Assembly (NCBI GenBank): GCA_021810705.1
Contig: JAJZID010000003.1
Location: 1 to 42,570, forward strand
Source of the DNA: Actinomycetes bacterium
GTDB taxonomy: Bacteria > Actinomycetota > Thermoleophilia > Solirubrobacterales > Solirubrobacteraceae
Direction of reading: 5' to 3'
Length of the DNA stretch: 42,570 bases
The position numbers and the translations under genes were made by a program. The notes under the pieces are model-generated. The model ran no database searches. It was not told the origin of the DNA and was given only the letters and a program-made list of their open reading frames with translations. Below are positions 27,762 to 36,019 of this stretch, in pieces. The stretch's first letter is position 1, and each line of letters opens with the position of its first letter.

Positions 27762-28300
27762 CTGAGCTGTCCGTTTGAGCTGGTGGTCGGACCGGGCGCC
27801 ATCGCTGTCTGACGCCCTTGTGAGGGTTCGGTGCGGTGACGCCTCGCCTCGCCTAATCGCGGGCAAAGGTGGACAGATGACCTAGCCGGGGCGGCTATGC
27901 GACCTGCTGCCGGGCAGGGCGGGCCGGATAGAGACGGGTCCCGCGTGCCCGTGCGGAACCGCTGCGGAGCACGTCTGCATTGATCGGCAGAGCAATGGGG
28001 CTGGGCGTGCCACGGGCAACGGCCTGGTGCACTCCGTGGCCACGGCCGAACGGGATCTGACGTGGTGCTGTCTTCCGCATCAAACCATGCTCGGCGGGGA
28101 TGAGCGGTGGTGCTCCGGTGCACCGATCGCCTGCAGCCTCCCGCCGCGGCGGTGTGGCCTGGCACGCCGTGGCTCAAGGGGGCAACCCGGTGGTGGCGAA
28201 CCGGCAGTGGCGTATGGATCGCAAGGGGAGTGCAGCGATCTGCGCCTGACGCGCACCACACAACTGGTATCAGGCCATCAAGTGATAGCTTAAGGCCTCA

Positions 28301-28342
28301 ATGCGCAGTGAAGTACGTCAATGCAGCTGGTTGCTGCCGTGA
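28301..28342 (+). CDS. Putative leaderless 13-aa leader ORF
   Basis: TAGCTT (28286-28291), 9 nt, ATG; MRSEVRQCSWLLP, TGA overlapping GTG 28339 of the main frame. Confidence 0.3.
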   Translation: MRSEVRQCSWLLP

Positions 28343-30174
28343 AGTTAGCTGCCGGCGGGGGCGATACATCGCTGCAAGCCGTGGTTCTCGCGGCGGGGTT
28401 GGGGCGCAGGATGCAGCCTCTGGCCAGAGGCGGCCACAAGGCGCTGCTACCCGTGGCCGGGACCACCATACTTGGGCGGATCATCGATGGCCTGGAAACG
28501 CTCGAGCTTGAGCGCGCAACGATCGTGACAGGGTGGCAGGCTGAGGCGGTTCGAGACTTCCTGGTCGAACGGTCTCCAAGCTTTGATCTCCGGTTCGTCG
28601 AGAATCCAGACTACGCCGAGACCAACAACGTCGTCTCGCTGTCGTTGGCCCTCGAGAGCATGACCTTCGACACCGACATAGTTCTGATCGAGTGCGACTT
28701 GCTGTTCGATCCCACCTTGCTGCAGCGCCTGGTCACGGCCGAGTGGCCGAACGTCGCCTTGCTGGACCGTTACAGGACCGGGATGGACGGAACGGTTGTA
28801 TCGGTCAGCAACGGCTTCATTGATGCCGTCTACCCAGCAGAGTCACAGCATGCGGCCTTTGACTACGAGAACAAGTTCAAGACACTGAACATCTACCGGC
28901 TGCATCGTGACTTCTGCCGCAACACGCTGGCACCACTCATCAGGACCTACGCGAATGAGGTAGATGCCAACTCGTACTACGAGCTGGTCTTGGGCATGCT
29001 CGCAAACCTGCCGGCCCATCGCATCGCGGCCGAGGTTGTCACCGGCGAACGGTGGTTCGAGGTCGATGATCCCAACGACATCGTGACCGCGGAGTTCGGG
29101 TTCGAGCCCGGGCGACGTGGCGAGATACTCAAGCGTGCGTTCGGCGGCCACTGGAACTTCGATGTGCTCGATTTCTCGCTGATGCGCAACGCCTACTTTC
29201 CGACTGGGTCGATGCTGGCCGCGATGCGTCACGCTCTGCCGGAACTCACGGCTTCATATGGTTCATCCCAGGACGTGCTCAACGAGAAGCTCAGCTACTT
29301 CCTCGGGTGCCGGAGCGATCGCGTTCAGGTCCTGCACGGCGCCAGTCAGGGGTTCCCGATCCTAGAGCGCCTGTTTGCCACAGCCAAGACTGTGACACCC
29401 GAGCCCACGTTCGGCGAGTACGCCCGAGCCTTCCCGTCGGCGGACCACTACCTTGATGCGCCCGGTATCGACAACGTGGCGCTGGAGCAAGCCGCGGCGG
29501 CCAGTGACGTTTGTGTGGTCGTCAACCCGAACACAACAACCGGGACACTGATCGAGTCCGACGTCTTGTTCGACCTGGCCACGCGGCTCGGCGACACGAC
29601 CTTCATTGTGGACGAATCGTTCCTCGCCTTCAGCGGCCAACCTTCGCTGATTGAAAGACTGGAACAGGAACCGCTCAGTAACGTGATCGTTCTAACAAGC
29701 CTCAGTAAGACGCTCGGTTGCCCGGGACTGCGGCTCGGCTATCTGTACTCGTGCGATGGGGACGTGGTACGCGCGGTGGGAAGTGCGCTGCCGGTCTGGA
29801 ACGTCTCGGCCCCGGCAGAGTTCCTGCTCGAGCTGATGCTGAAGTTTCGCCCAGCGTACAAGCGGTCGCTGGACATGACTGCTGCCGACCGGGACGCGTT
29901 TGCCGAGGAGTTGCGGGGCCTGGACGTTGTCGCTCACGTCTACCCTAGCGGCGGCGACTTTCTGCTGGTGCAGCTGCGCGGTGACGATCATGCTGCGGCT
30001 GTGCTCCGCGAGCGGCTCCTGCAGAAGTACAGCATCGAGATCAAGGATGTGAGCGAGCGGTTCGCCGACCGGCGCCCGCGAGTTCGCTTGGCGGTGCGAC
30101 TGGCCACCGAAAACGCTCGCCTCATCGACGCGATTGCGAGTATCGCCAGCAAGGAGGAGGCGGTCGACGGATGA
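28321..30174 (+). CDS. Bifunctional LicC/PntC-like nucleotidyltransferase fused to HisC/CobD-like PLP aminotransferase/decarboxylase
   Basis: N-term VVLAAGLGRRMQPLARGGHKALLPV, PDYAETNNVVSLSLAL, ECDLLFDP, KFKTLNIYRL; C-term NPNTTTGTLI, VDESFLAFSG, LTSLSKTLGCPGLRLGYLYS. Start could be GTG 28339. Confidence 0.88.
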   Translation: MQLVAAVKLAAGGGDTSLQAVVLAAGLGRRMQPLARGGHKALLPVAGTTILGRIIDGLETLELERATIVTGWQAEAVRDFLVERSPSFDLRFVENPDYAETNNVVSLSLALESMTFDTDIVLIECDLLFDPTLLQRLVTAEWPNVALLDRYRTGMDGTVVSVSNGFIDAVYPAESQHAAFDYENKFKTLNIYRLHRDFCRNTLAPLIRTYANEVDANSYYELVLGMLANLPAHRIAAEVVTGERWFEVDDPNDIVTAEFGFEPGRRGEILKRAFGGHWNFDVLDFSLMRNAYFPTGSMLAAMRHALPELTASYGSSQDVLNEKLSYFLGCRSDRVQVLHGASQGFPILERLFATAKTVTPEPTFGEYARAFPSADHYLDAPGIDNVALEQAAAASDVCVVVNPNTTTGTLIESDVLFDLATRLGDTTFIVDESFLAFSGQPSLIERLEQEPLSNVIVLTSLSKTLGCPGLRLGYLYSCDGDVVRAVGSALPVWNVSAPAEFLLELMLKFRPAYKRSLDMTAADRDAFAEELRGLDVVAHVYPSGGDFLLVQLRGDDHAAAVLRERLLQKYSIEIKDVSERFADRRPRVRLAVRLATENARLIDAIASIASKEEAVDG

Positions 30175-30863
30175 ACTGGAAAGCGGTGTGGTCAGCAAAG
30201 GCGTTCCAGGCGCCGGATGGTTCGGTGTTGTCCGGCCTCATGGCAGCCGATGGATATGACACGCCATTTGGCAGGCTGAGCGAGGAGGCCTGGCTTGGTT
30301 ACGTCCGCCATTGGGCCCAGGCCCTCGGCGTCGAAGCAAACACATCCGTCTTCGAGGTGGGATGCGGCGCTGGCGCGTTCCTCTATGAGCTCTACCGCAA
30401 TGGTGTCCAGGTCGCGGGCATGGATCTGGCAGCGGCGCTAATCCAGGCCGCCAGAGAGGTCATGCCGGACGGGCACTTCGCCGTTGGCGAGGCGTCGGAG
30501 TTGAGCCCCGACCCGCCCGCGGACGTGGTCCTCTCGTGCGGCGTGTTCTTCTACTTTCCTTCGCTGGAGTATGCGCGAGACGTGCTGGCACGCATGGTCG
30601 CCAAAGCTCGCAGGGCCGTGCTCATCCTCGACGTGCCCGATCTGGCCCTGCGTGAACGCGCAGTCGCTGACCGGATCGCGGCAGCCGGTGGCCCAGAGGC
30701 CTACCGCGAGCGCTATCAGGGTCTGGAGCACACGTACTTTGACCGAGGCTGGCTTGCCGGGGAGATGCGCAAGCTCGGTCTTGTTGACGTTCGCACGGTG
30801 GATCAGGCTATTCCCGGCTATCGGAACGGCGCCTTCAGGTTCAACGCCTGGGGTTACAAGTGA
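30171..30863 (+). CDS. Class I SAM-dependent methyltransferase
   Basis: ATGA overlap with upstream gene; VFEVGCGAGAFLYELYRNGVQVAGMDL. Confidence 0.88.
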   Translation: MNWKAVWSAKAFQAPDGSVLSGLMAADGYDTPFGRLSEEAWLGYVRHWAQALGVEANTSVFEVGCGAGAFLYELYRNGVQVAGMDLAAALIQAAREVMPDGHFAVGEASELSPDPPADVVLSCGVFFYFPSLEYARDVLARMVAKARRAVLILDVPDLALRERAVADRIAAAGGPEAYRERYQGLEHTYFDRGWLAGEMRKLGLVDVRTVDQAIPGYRNGAFRFNAWGYK

Positions 30864-30864
30864 A

Positions 30865-31584
30865 ATGCCATCGCTGCGGACCGCTTGGACGTGGCGGCAC
30901 GGGCCGTCAGCAGAGCAGAGCCACGAGCTGCTTGTGCGCCTGTGTGTGGTACGTGCGAAGGTCGGACGCCAGGCGCGCTGGTCCCGGCTGGTGCGAGTAT
31001 CCCAGCAATGGCTGGCACGACGCGAGCTCCAGGACCTCAACGACGCGCTGAGCGCCACACCGCTGGCTGGCAGGTATTGGATCTGCGGCGGTCTGCTTCT
31101 CGGCTGGGCCCGAGAAGGGAGGGTGCTCAGCCATGACGCGTGGGACTTCGACTTCTACCTCCGCGCCGAGGACGCACATCTGCTTGCTGCCGCCACCGGG
31201 GCGCTGCGGCGCGCGGGCTTCAAACGCCTATATCGGTTTAGAAACGCAACCGGGCTGGTAACCGAGTACGCGTTCGTACGTCACGGTGCGAGGTTCGAGT
31301 TCTTCCTGCTCTTCGAGACGGCTCGGTCAGGAACGAGAACCTACTTTCTGATCGAGGGTGGCGAGGAGATCGAAAACGAGATTGCCGACCAGCCGCTCGA
31401 GGAGTTTGACTTTCTGGGTCGTAAGTGGCTCAAGCCTCGGTTTCACGAGCAGCATCTTGCAGAGACGTACGGAGAGTGGCAGGTACCAGACAAGGGCTGG
31501 AGCGCCAGGCGCGCTCCTTGCGTGGTCGCTATTCGCCCTTGCCCGAGCCGGAGTATCGCCTGGATCTCGGACGACGCACGGTAA
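30865..31584 (+). CDS. LicD-like (fukutin/LicD nucleotidyltransferase-fold) phosphotransferase
   Basis: YWICGGLLLGWAREGRVLSHDAWDFDFYLRAED resembles the LicD GxLLGxxRxGxxxxxDxDxD(F) core; ATG directly after the methyltransferase stop. Confidence 0.72.
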   Translation: MPSLRTAWTWRHGPSAEQSHELLVRLCVVRAKVGRQARWSRLVRVSQQWLARRELQDLNDALSATPLAGRYWICGGLLLGWAREGRVLSHDAWDFDFYLRAEDAHLLAAATGALRRAGFKRLYRFRNATGLVTEYAFVRHGARFEFFLLFETARSGTRTYFLIEGGEEIENEIADQPLEEFDFLGRKWLKPRFHEQHLAETYGEWQVPDKGWSARRAPCVVAIRPCPSRSIAWISDDAR

Positions 31585-34006
31585 ACACCTTACGATGCCC
31601 AGCGACTCGATGCCGCGGAGGACCAGCGGCGAATCGGCTCGTGGGCGTGGAGTGAACTAAGCCTGGTTCGCTCACGGTCGGCTGCACAGCTCGTACGTGT
31701 GCGGGATCTTGGTGCCGGCGCTCAGCGAGATAGACAAACGGCCCGGCGACCATACCCCGCAGTTCGGCCGAGCCCAGACCCGCAGCGCGAAGCCCGCTGC
31801 CGTCACGCGACTGGCGGATGCGGTGCAGGAGTTTCAGCATGCGCCAGCACCCAGGGAGCGCGCGCCGGATGAGTGCACGCCGGGTCGACCTGGCGATGAG
31901 GAACTTTGTGAGGTAGGCGCTCAGGCCAAGGCCGTAGGCGTACATCTGGTCGCGGAGTGCGTCCGTCCCCAAGCGATGGTCGTGCCAGACGAGCGCGCTC
32001 GGTTCATAGCTCAATGCGTAGCCGGCAGTCAGGAGCCTGACGAAGATGTCCAGATCCTCGCCGCCGCGCGTGCGTGAGCCTGCTCCCAGACACTCATCGA
32101 AACCGCCGAGCGCGAGCAGTGCAGAGCGGCGACACGCGAGATTCGCCCCGGTGCCGAAGTTCCCGGGCGAGAAAGGGTGAAGAAATGAGTCAGCGGTGGT
32201 CCGCTCGCTCGTGAAGACGCGTGGAACGAAGCTCGATGACCAGCCGATGCGTCGCTCGAAGTAGTCGGCCTCTGGCCGCGACAGCGACGCGCTGACCACC
32301 GATCCGGTCACGCATGCGATATCTTGGTTGTGTTCAAATCCTCGCAGAATGCCGTTCAGCCAATGCGGGTCCACCGTGACATCGTCGTCTGTGAACGCGA
32401 TGATCTCGTTCCGAGCTTCAGCAACCGCGCGATTGCGCGCCTTTGACAAGCCGGGCAGCGGTTCGCGCACGTAGCGGACGCGCGCGTCCTGTCTGTGGAA
32501 ATCGGTCGCGATGGCCTCGGTTTCGGGGCCGCGCGAAGCGCTGTCCACGACGATGATCTCGAAGTCAACGTGCTTGAGACGGAGCAGCGACTCGATTGTG
32601 CGCCGCAGTCCCTGAGGACGGTCCCGCGTGCAAACGGCAACTGAAACCGGCCGCCGGATCGCGGAAGCCCACAGCGGGTGCTTCATCGCTGCTTGCAGCG
32701 CCGGGTCGAACTTCTGCTTTGCGAGGTTCACGGCCCGGCTGGCATCGAGTGTCCCTCCAGAGAGCTCTATATCGAGCAAACCCAACGGTGTCCCGGCGTG
32801 CCGGACCAGCAAACGTGCACGAGCAAGCGGCAGGCCGGCTTCGTCGACGGCTCGGGGCGGGAGCGACGGGGCTGCCAGATCGAGCTCGCCGACCCAGGCT
32901 GGTCTGAAAGTCGGGAAAGGCGCGACAGGTGTCGCCGCCGTGCCCTTCCCTGGTGGGCGGCGTCTGCCGATGGAGCTACTAGAGCCAGCTGCGTAGCCGG
33001 CTGATGTGACAGCCAAGCCGACGATGATGGCCGCCGCGCGGGCGATTCCGCTGGGGTCTCCGAGCAGAGCGGCGCGCATGCCTCGCAGCACGCCAGCGGG
33101 AAGTGTCCGTGCCACGTAGGTGCGCTCGCTGGCGAGCGCCGCGTCGGTCCCAACTCTTCCGGAAACCATCGCTTTGGAGCGGCCTTCGTCCCAGCACCGC
33201 CGAACGAAGTACCTGAAGCGGGTTCGCTCTGCTTCGACGACATGATCTACGACGGCGCTTTGGCGCAGGACAACGCGGCCTCCTGTAGCAGCTACGGCGC
33301 GGATTGCGAATTCCGTCTCCTCGCAACCCAGGGCACCGCCGCTTGCGCGTCCGATGCCGTTGGTGAACCCTCCGACAGAGCTTAGGACCCCGCGCCTGAA
33401 GGCCATGTTGGCGCCAATCGGGTTACGGACCTCGTGGCTGTCAGGTGGCTGCCCACGGTATGAACACCCCACCACCCAGAGGAACTCCGCCGGCAGCCAG
33501 TGAGGTGCGCCGACCATCCAGCGGGGGATGACCGAGCCTCCGACGCCGATCACGGTCGCGTCGGAGAAAGCCATGAGCAGTTCCTCAAGCCAGTCCGCTC
33601 GGGGAACCGCGTCGTCATCAAGGAACACCACGATCTCGCCCCGGGCGGCCGCCGAACCGGTGTTGCGTGCTCCCGCCAGTCCGGGCTCCTCCACGTTGCG
33701 GAGAAGTCGCAGTTGCTGATTGACGTCGCCGAGCTCAGCTCGGATCATGTCCACCAGCGCCGGTCCCCCGTCGACTACGATTAGCAGCTCGTCGTCTCCC
33801 GACAGCTGCGACCTCATCGCTGCCGCAGCGTCGGCTAGACAAGCCAGCCGGCGGGCCGAGTAGCAGCACATCACGACGGTGACGGTTGGCCTGGACACCG
33901 GTGACTGAGTCAGATGCGCGCGGACGCCGACGCCAGGCCACGTCCTGAGGCCGCTGATGCTGATTCCTGAGCCTTGTAGATCTTGGCCTGGGTCCGGACC
34001 GTGCAT
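31529..34006 (-). CDS. Double GT2 glycosyltransferase (two GT-A domains in one 825-aa polypeptide)
   Basis: Domain 1: VTVVMCCYSARRLACL...IVVFLDDDAVPRADWLEELL; domain 2: VSVAVCTRDRPQGLRRTIESLL...IIAFTDDDVTVDPHWLNGIL. Confidence 0.9.
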   Translation of the reverse strand: MHGPDPGQDLQGSGISISGLRTWPGVGVRAHLTQSPVSRPTVTVVMCCYSARRLACLADAAAAMRSQLSGDDELLIVVDGGPALVDMIRAELGDVNQQLRLLRNVEEPGLAGARNTGSAAARGEIVVFLDDDAVPRADWLEELLMAFSDATVIGVGGSVIPRWMVGAPHWLPAEFLWVVGCSYRGQPPDSHEVRNPIGANMAFRRGVLSSVGGFTNGIGRASGGALGCEETEFAIRAVAATGGRVVLRQSAVVDHVVEAERTRFRYFVRRCWDEGRSKAMVSGRVGTDAALASERTYVARTLPAGVLRGMRAALLGDPSGIARAAAIIVGLAVTSAGYAAGSSSSIGRRRPPGKGTAATPVAPFPTFRPAWVGELDLAAPSLPPRAVDEAGLPLARARLLVRHAGTPLGLLDIELSGGTLDASRAVNLAKQKFDPALQAAMKHPLWASAIRRPVSVAVCTRDRPQGLRRTIESLLRLKHVDFEIIVVDSASRGPETEAIATDFHRQDARVRYVREPLPGLSKARNRAVAEARNEIIAFTDDDVTVDPHWLNGILRGFEHNQDIACVTGSVVSASLSRPEADYFERRIGWSSSFVPRVFTSERTTADSFLHPFSPGNFGTGANLACRRSALLALGGFDECLGAGSRTRGGEDLDIFVRLLTAGYALSYEPSALVWHDHRLGTDALRDQMYAYGLGLSAYLTKFLIARSTRRALIRRALPGCWRMLKLLHRIRQSRDGSGLRAAGLGSAELRGMVAGPFVYLAERRHQDPAHVRAVQPTVSEPGLVHSTPTSRFAAGPPRHRVAGHRKVFTVRRPRSRRYSGSGKGE

Positions 34007-34120
34007 CGACCCAGACCGTCTCGCTGAACCATGGCCCGGTAGCTGGGCTCGCTGTGCCTAGAGACGAACCCCAAGCGACGCTTGCTCTTGGGACTGTCGG
34101 CCTCGCTCACGCTCGGTCGG

Positions 34121-35017
34121 TCACTGGTCGACGCGGAGCGCATGCGTGTCATACCAACCGAGGAGCGGCCTGCGCAGGTGGTCGCGGGCCAGTACAACGG
34201 AGCCGTGTTTGAGCCGCGCCGGGAAACGAGCCGTTGGGCGATGCTGAGGCTCGTCCCCCGGATCCGCCGATGCGTCGCCCTGTAACCAATCACGCACGGT
34301 GTTGACAGCGCTGTAGCCACGGAAGATACGACGATAGCGCGCGAGTGCTTGGGGCGCCTCTAACCACGGGACCCCCAGATCTTCGCCGAAGGGGCCCGAT
34401 CCATCACGCTCGAAGCGGTGCAGCACCCAGCGGCCGTCGAGAGTGCGTATGGGCTTCTGGATCTGCTCTACGGTCGCCTGCTGTACGACGGCGAAACGGT
34501 TGTAGCCGAGTCCTGTCAGAAGCTCGAATTCGTGTTGCACATTGTCCCAGCTATCTCTGTCTGACTCGATCGACAGCGATGCCGGCCGCTCGCACTCCGC
34601 AACCCGCGACAGCGCTTGCAGGCAGAGCGTATCGGCGCCCTCGATGTCAACTTTCATGAAGTAGGGAACACCGTAGGCGCCCATCACGTCCTCCAGATGA
34701 ATTGCCGGCACCTCGACCGCTGTCACCGAACGACCGTAGCTGACGCGTTTGGCCCGGATGCTGTCAACTGTCCCCCAGATGCTCAGCGTGTCATTTTTGA
34801 AGAACTTGACAGTGCTACCAGGTTCGGCGGTGATAGCCCCGTGTAACAAGGTGAGGCGACCGTTCGCTATGGCATCCACGAAGCGTTGCGAGGCCCGCTC
34901 GACCAGATCCGCGGCCGCATCGATCGCGACAACACGGTAGCCCTTAGCAAGGTAGTAACCCGTGTCTTGGCCGAGGTGCAGCCCTACGTCGAAGATGAGA
35001 TCAGGATGCCGCTGCAC
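34121..35017 (-). CDS. FkbM-family methyltransferase
   Basis: LIFDVGLHLGQDTGYYLAKGYRVVAIDAAADLV, IHLEDVMGAYGVPYFMKVDIEGADTLCLQAL. Confidence 0.9.
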   Translation of the reverse strand: MQRHPDLIFDVGLHLGQDTGYYLAKGYRVVAIDAAADLVERASQRFVDAIANGRLTLLHGAITAEPGSTVKFFKNDTLSIWGTVDSIRAKRVSYGRSVTAVEVPAIHLEDVMGAYGVPYFMKVDIEGADTLCLQALSRVAECERPASLSIESDRDSWDNVQHEFELLTGLGYNRFAVVQQATVEQIQKPIRTLDGRWVLHRFERDGSGPFGEDLGVPWLEAPQALARYRRIFRGYSAVNTVRDWLQGDASADPGDEPQHRPTARFPARLKHGSVVLARDHLRRPLLGWYDTHALRVDQ

Positions 35018-35134
35018 GGTTAGAGGGCGTCAGTTTATCGCAGCCGGGCGCCTGCAAACGCCCAGCCTGACGGTTGTGGACTGACGCGTGGCAGGGACCG
35101 ACAGAGTCGCTGGGAATTAAGCTGTGGCACGCGG

Positions 35135-36019
35135 TCACGACCGGCACGTCGCGTCGATGAAGTCGAGCAACGTGCCCTGCGCCGACCCGACCTTCCGCGC
35201 GAAGAGCTTGCCGGCCTGGGCGGCCGCCGTAATGGCATCGGCATCGTCCTGTGTTAGCCATTCTGGATGTTGTGTCGGATCGGTTGTCGGCCAATGGATG
35301 AACCAGAGATTGTCGTCCAGCACCGTGGCGGCAGCTTCACCGACCAGTTCGGGAGACTTGAGGATCGAGTGAGCGCAGGCCTCGTCAGGGATGAACATTC
35401 GCTTCCAATATGCGCGCAAGCGGGGGTTGTCGTCGATCACCTGTAGGAGTAGTCGGGCGTGGTGTCGGGCGTAGACCTTCCACTGGGCCCCGCCATGGAG
35501 GTTCAGGCAGGCGGGAGGTGTCTGACGCCAAATCGGTAGCGGCCTTTGACGGATCATCATCAGGTGATCGCCGAAAGTGAGGAACCTGTGCTCAAAGCGC
35601 CACATGCCTCCGTCGTTGGCCCATGGAGCGTCCCAGGTGTTGCGTGGCAGAGCGTGGAGCTCGAAGTGTGAGCACCCGGGCGCGTCTGCCAGGTGGTCGT
35701 CGATAGCCTCGGCAGAGGCAAGCGGGTAGCAACTGCCCGACATGATGGCGATGTGGCCTGCGCGCGACTGCGACAGCGCGGCGCGCAGACCGTCCAGTTC
35801 TGCTTCGACGAGCGACCAACTGCCGAGCGAGACCGAGCGCCGAGGCAACGCATGCACGCTGCGCATGCCTGGCGGAATCATTGCCTGCGCCTCCCGTCGG
35901 CTTGTGCGGCGATCGCAGTGCAGGAAGACCTCTGCACCGCCAAGTGCAGAAAGCGTCCTTCTCACCATTGGTGCATCCTGGTGTGCGAGCACCACAAATG
36001 CGGTGTTACGCAGGCTCAT
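35135..36019 (-). CDS. GT14-like beta-1,6-N-acetylglucosaminyl/xylosyl-transferase (core-2/I-branching type)
   Basis: AFVVLAHQDAPMVRRTL, VFLHCDRRTS, HIAIMSGSCYPLAS, LHGGAQWKVYARHHARLLLQ. Confidence 0.82.
   Translation of the reverse strand: MSLRNTAFVVLAHQDAPMVRRTLSALGGAEVFLHCDRRTSRREAQAMIPPGMRSVHALPRRSVSLGSWSLVEAELDGLRAALSQSRAGHIAIMSGSCYPLASAEAIDDHLADAPGCSHFELHALPRNTWDAPWANDGGMWRFEHRFLTFGDHLMMIRQRPLPIWRQTPPACLNLHGGAQWKVYARHHARLLLQVIDDNPRLRAYWKRMFIPDEACAHSILKSPELVGEAAATVLDDNLWFIHWPTTDPTQHPEWLTQDDADAITAAAQAGKLFARKVGSAQGTLLDFIDATCRS

Noticed and set aside
28321-30174. Phosphonate (PntC-type) biosynthesis as the primary explanation of the fusion
   Set aside because: No PepM or phosphonopyruvate decarboxylase in the window, and the PLP domain reads as HisC/CobD-like rather than AEP-transaminase-like; kept only as an alternative to test.
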